Below are positions 62,303 through 64,000 of a stretch of 64,000 nt of DNA, in pieces. Both the position numbers and the translations under genes were made by a program. The notes under the pieces are model-generated. The model saw nothing but the letters and a program-made list of their open reading frames with translations. It did not search any database and was not told the DNA's origin. Each line of letters begins with the position of its first letter. Within the stretch, counting starts at the first letter, position 1. Origin of the DNA: Pseudoalteromonas ulvae UL12 (GTDB taxonomy: Bacteria > Pseudomonadota > Gammaproteobacteria > Enterobacterales > Alteromonadaceae); contig NZ_AQHJ01000030.1 in the NCBI RefSeq assembly GCF_014925405.1, forward strand, positions 62,001-126,000, read 5' to 3'.

Positions 62303-64000
62303 ATGCGAACAGGCTTAGTTGTGCTTGCTTTAGTCAGCGGGCAGTCGGCGTTGGCTAATGAGATAATTATCGACGGTAAACTCGATGAACCACAGTGGCA
62401 AACGGCGACAATTTATCAAGATTTCTATCAGGTTGTGCCTGCAACGCTTACGCAAACTCAGAGTAAAGTTGAGGGGCGTGCGCTTGCAACAGAAGAAGGG
62501 CTGTATATCGGATTTAAAAATTGGCAAAAACACGGTAAGCGTAAGAAACAATACAACTTACAAGATGCTTTCATGCAGGCTGATTTTAATCGTTTTGTGA
62601 TCGATTTTTCTGGTGATGGGAGTGGTGCATATATTTTTGCTGTGACATTGGGAGGAGGGATACAAGATGCAGTGCTGACCCCTCAATTGAGCAGTGATTA
62701 TGATTGGGATGGTATTTGGCAATCGGCCTTTTTCGAACATGCAGATTACTGGAGCTCAGAAGTGTTTATTCCTTGGCACTCAGTCTCATTTAAGCCCAAC
62801 TTAAATGAACGTGGTTTGGCCGAAGTGGGCGTGTCGTTACAGCTTTATGAACTGGCTTCCAATCATATTTATGGTTCACAACCGCAAACAACCGGCAACA
62901 GCGATTTTTACTTAAATATGCCGAAAATTGCTGCGAACATTCCTAAAAAACAACAATGGGGAATCGTGCCGTACATCACACATCAGCATGATTTTGTGGG
63001 AGATAATAATCAAACAGACCTAGGCTTTGATTTAGTTTACAAGCCCGATCATCATCAAAAACTCAGCGTGGCGGTCAATCCGGACTTTGGTCAAGTTGAT
63101 AGCGATGAACTGGATTTAAATTATTCCACGGTTGAAACCCTAGTCACCGATAAACGTCCTTTCTTTACTCAGGATATTGGGGTGATGAATGTCAATGCAG
63201 AGCAAAACACTAAACTCATCCATACTCGGCGCATAGGAGCTGGGAGTGATGATGGTCAAAAGGTGATCACACCGATTGATGCGGCCATGCGCTTTGTCCA
63301 TCAAGGCGAAAGTTGGCAGTTTGCTGGGTTTGCAGCCCTTGAAGATAGCCTTGACTCCGATGCTGGCAAAGACTTTTATGTTGGGCGCGCCCGTTATCGT
63401 GAAAATAATTGGCAAAGCGGTTTATTACTCACTCAGACAGATCGCCCTTGGTTAGACCGCCAAGCCAAAACCGCAGCGTGGGATAGCCAATATCAAAGTG
63501 AGACGTGGTCATGGCAAACAGCTCTTTTAGGATCGGATGTATCTGAGCGCAATCAGCAAACGCAGGGTTATGGTTTTAGTGCCAATATCAACTATCAATT
63601 TGATGCGAATACGAGTTTAAAAGGGCGATTTTTACGTTTGGACGACCAGTTTGATAATAACGATTTAGGGTATCGTCAGCGCAATAATTGGCGCTTTAAT
63701 GAGTTGTATTACAGCCAATCGGTCAACTATGACAGTGGTTTTATAAACCGTATTCAACATAACTTTCAGCTTAACTATGAAAGTAATGACAAGGGCTTGA
63801 AGTTGCCTGCCACACAATCGTATTGGGCATCGTTTATTTTAGATAACGGCTCATCTTTTGATACCGCTTTTGATTATCAAACCTCCGGTTGGGATGACTT
63901 AATCGGGGCAGGGCAAGGCCGCTATGAAAACCGAGATTTATTGAGGAGTTGGTTTTTTTATGGCAGTCCGTACACGGGCTCGTTTAGCTGGGCTGCAAGC
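62303..64000 (+). CDS. DUF5916-type outer-membrane protein with CBM9-like N-terminus (3' end outside window)
   Basis: The frame from ATG 62303 stays open for 566 codons to the window edge. A signal peptide (RTGLVVLALVSGQSALA) is followed by a CBM9-like domain opening with IIDGKLDEPQWQTA, then PDFGQVDSDELDLNYSTVETL and TDKRPFFTQDIGVMN, which are DUF5916 hallmarks. A beta-barrel-like region follows (aromatic alternation, WQSGLLLTQTDRPW). DUF5916 proteins are outer-membrane barrels of unknown role, often in polymer-use loci. Divergent from the winged-helix regulator with 154 bases between. Confidence 0.85.
   Translation, partial: MRTGLVVLALVSGQSALANEIIIDGKLDEPQWQTATIYQDFYQVVPATLTQTQSKVEGRALATEEGLYIGFKNWQKHGKRKKQYNLQDAFMQADFNRFVIDFSGDGSGAYIFAVTLGGGIQDAVLTPQLSSDYDWDGIWQSAFFEHADYWSSEVFIPWHSVSFKPNLNERGLAEVGVSLQLYELASNHIYGSQPQTTGNSDFYLNMPKIAANIPKKQQWGIVPYITHQHDFVGDNNQTDLGFDLVYKPDHHQKLSVAVNPDFGQVDSDELDLNYSTVETLVTDKRPFFTQDIGVMNVNAEQNTKLIHTRRIGAGSDDGQKVITPIDAAMRFVHQGESWQFAGFAALEDSLDSDAGKDFYVGRARYRENNWQSGLLLTQTDRPWLDRQAKTAAWDSQYQSETWSWQTALLGSDVSERNQQTQGYGFSANINYQFDANTSLKGRFLRLDDQFDNNDLGYRQRNNWRFNELYYSQSVNYDSGFINRIQHNFQLNYESNDKGLKLPATQSYWASFILDNGSSFDTAFDYQTSGWDDLIGAGQGRYENRDLLRSWFFYGSPYTGSFSWAAS

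Overview
The window is a 64 kb chromosomal stretch (roughly 40 % G+C by eye) from a marine-type gammaproteobacterium. The content points to Alteromonadales, most likely Pseudoalteromonas or a close relative: glmU and a DeoR-type regulator with glmS, a DUF3718 small secreted protein, winged-helix/TolB-type membrane regulators, TonB receptors with PepSY partners and many c-di-GMP proteins. This placement is inferred from gene families; no rRNA or tRNA gene is present to confirm it.

Layout. 1-3350: the 3' part of a chemoreceptor gene, then glmU. 3.4-6.9 kb: small secreted and membrane proteins, a GH24 lysozyme and a decayed TonB-receptor tail. 7.1-12.7 kb: an iron-acquisition operon (TonB receptor, two small membrane proteins, PepSY protein) behind a Fur-box-like site, preceded by a membrane LytTR regulator. 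12.9-16.6 kb: a membrane acyltransferase, a patch of decayed gene remnants that includes a duplicated piece of that acyltransferase gene, and a TPR protein. 16.58-18.46 kb: a REP-associated tyrosine transposase (RAYT) flanked by REP hairpins and followed by eleven tandem copies of a 111-bp BIME-like unit. 18.5-28.6 kb: an NtrY/NtrC-like two-component system divergent from an efflux operon (HlyD adaptor, ABC ATPase, two FtsX/MacB-type permeases). The spacer holds a clear sigma-54 promoter and two upstream dyads, so the regulator very probably drives the transporter. 28.7-33.0 kb: an acetyltransferase, a small HlyD-like protein divergent from a winged-helix membrane sensor, and an overlooked 54-residue secreted peptide with two cysteines. 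33.4-36.2 kb: DeoR-type regulator and glmS. 36.3-43.4 kb: esterase, solute-binding protein, truncated AraC gene, RhlE-type helicase, nuclease, DUF3297 and MscS channel. 43.6-48.2 kb: a GGDEF/EAL receptor divergent from an iron-binding-type solute-binding protein, with a Fur-like box at the start of the latter, followed by a stand-alone EAL protein. 48.4-54.1 kb: polysaccharide deacetylase, PH-domain pair, SDR and small secreted proteins. 54.1-64 kb: an OMP remnant, a propeller-type sensor kinase, glutaminase, hexose-6-phosphate mutarotase, a second winged-helix/TolB regulator and, running off the right edge, a divergent DUF5916-type outer-membrane gene.

The two enzymes of UDP-GlcNAc synthesis, GlmU and GlmS, are about 31 kb apart here. 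In many gammaproteobacteria they are close together, so the material between them looks like an accessory region. The most interesting points are the RAYT/BIME array with its copy-number gradient, the possible iron-sensing binding-protein/c-di-GMP receptor pair, the sigma-54-controlled efflux locus, and the unannotated cysteine peptide beside a HlyD-like protein and a membrane sensor.
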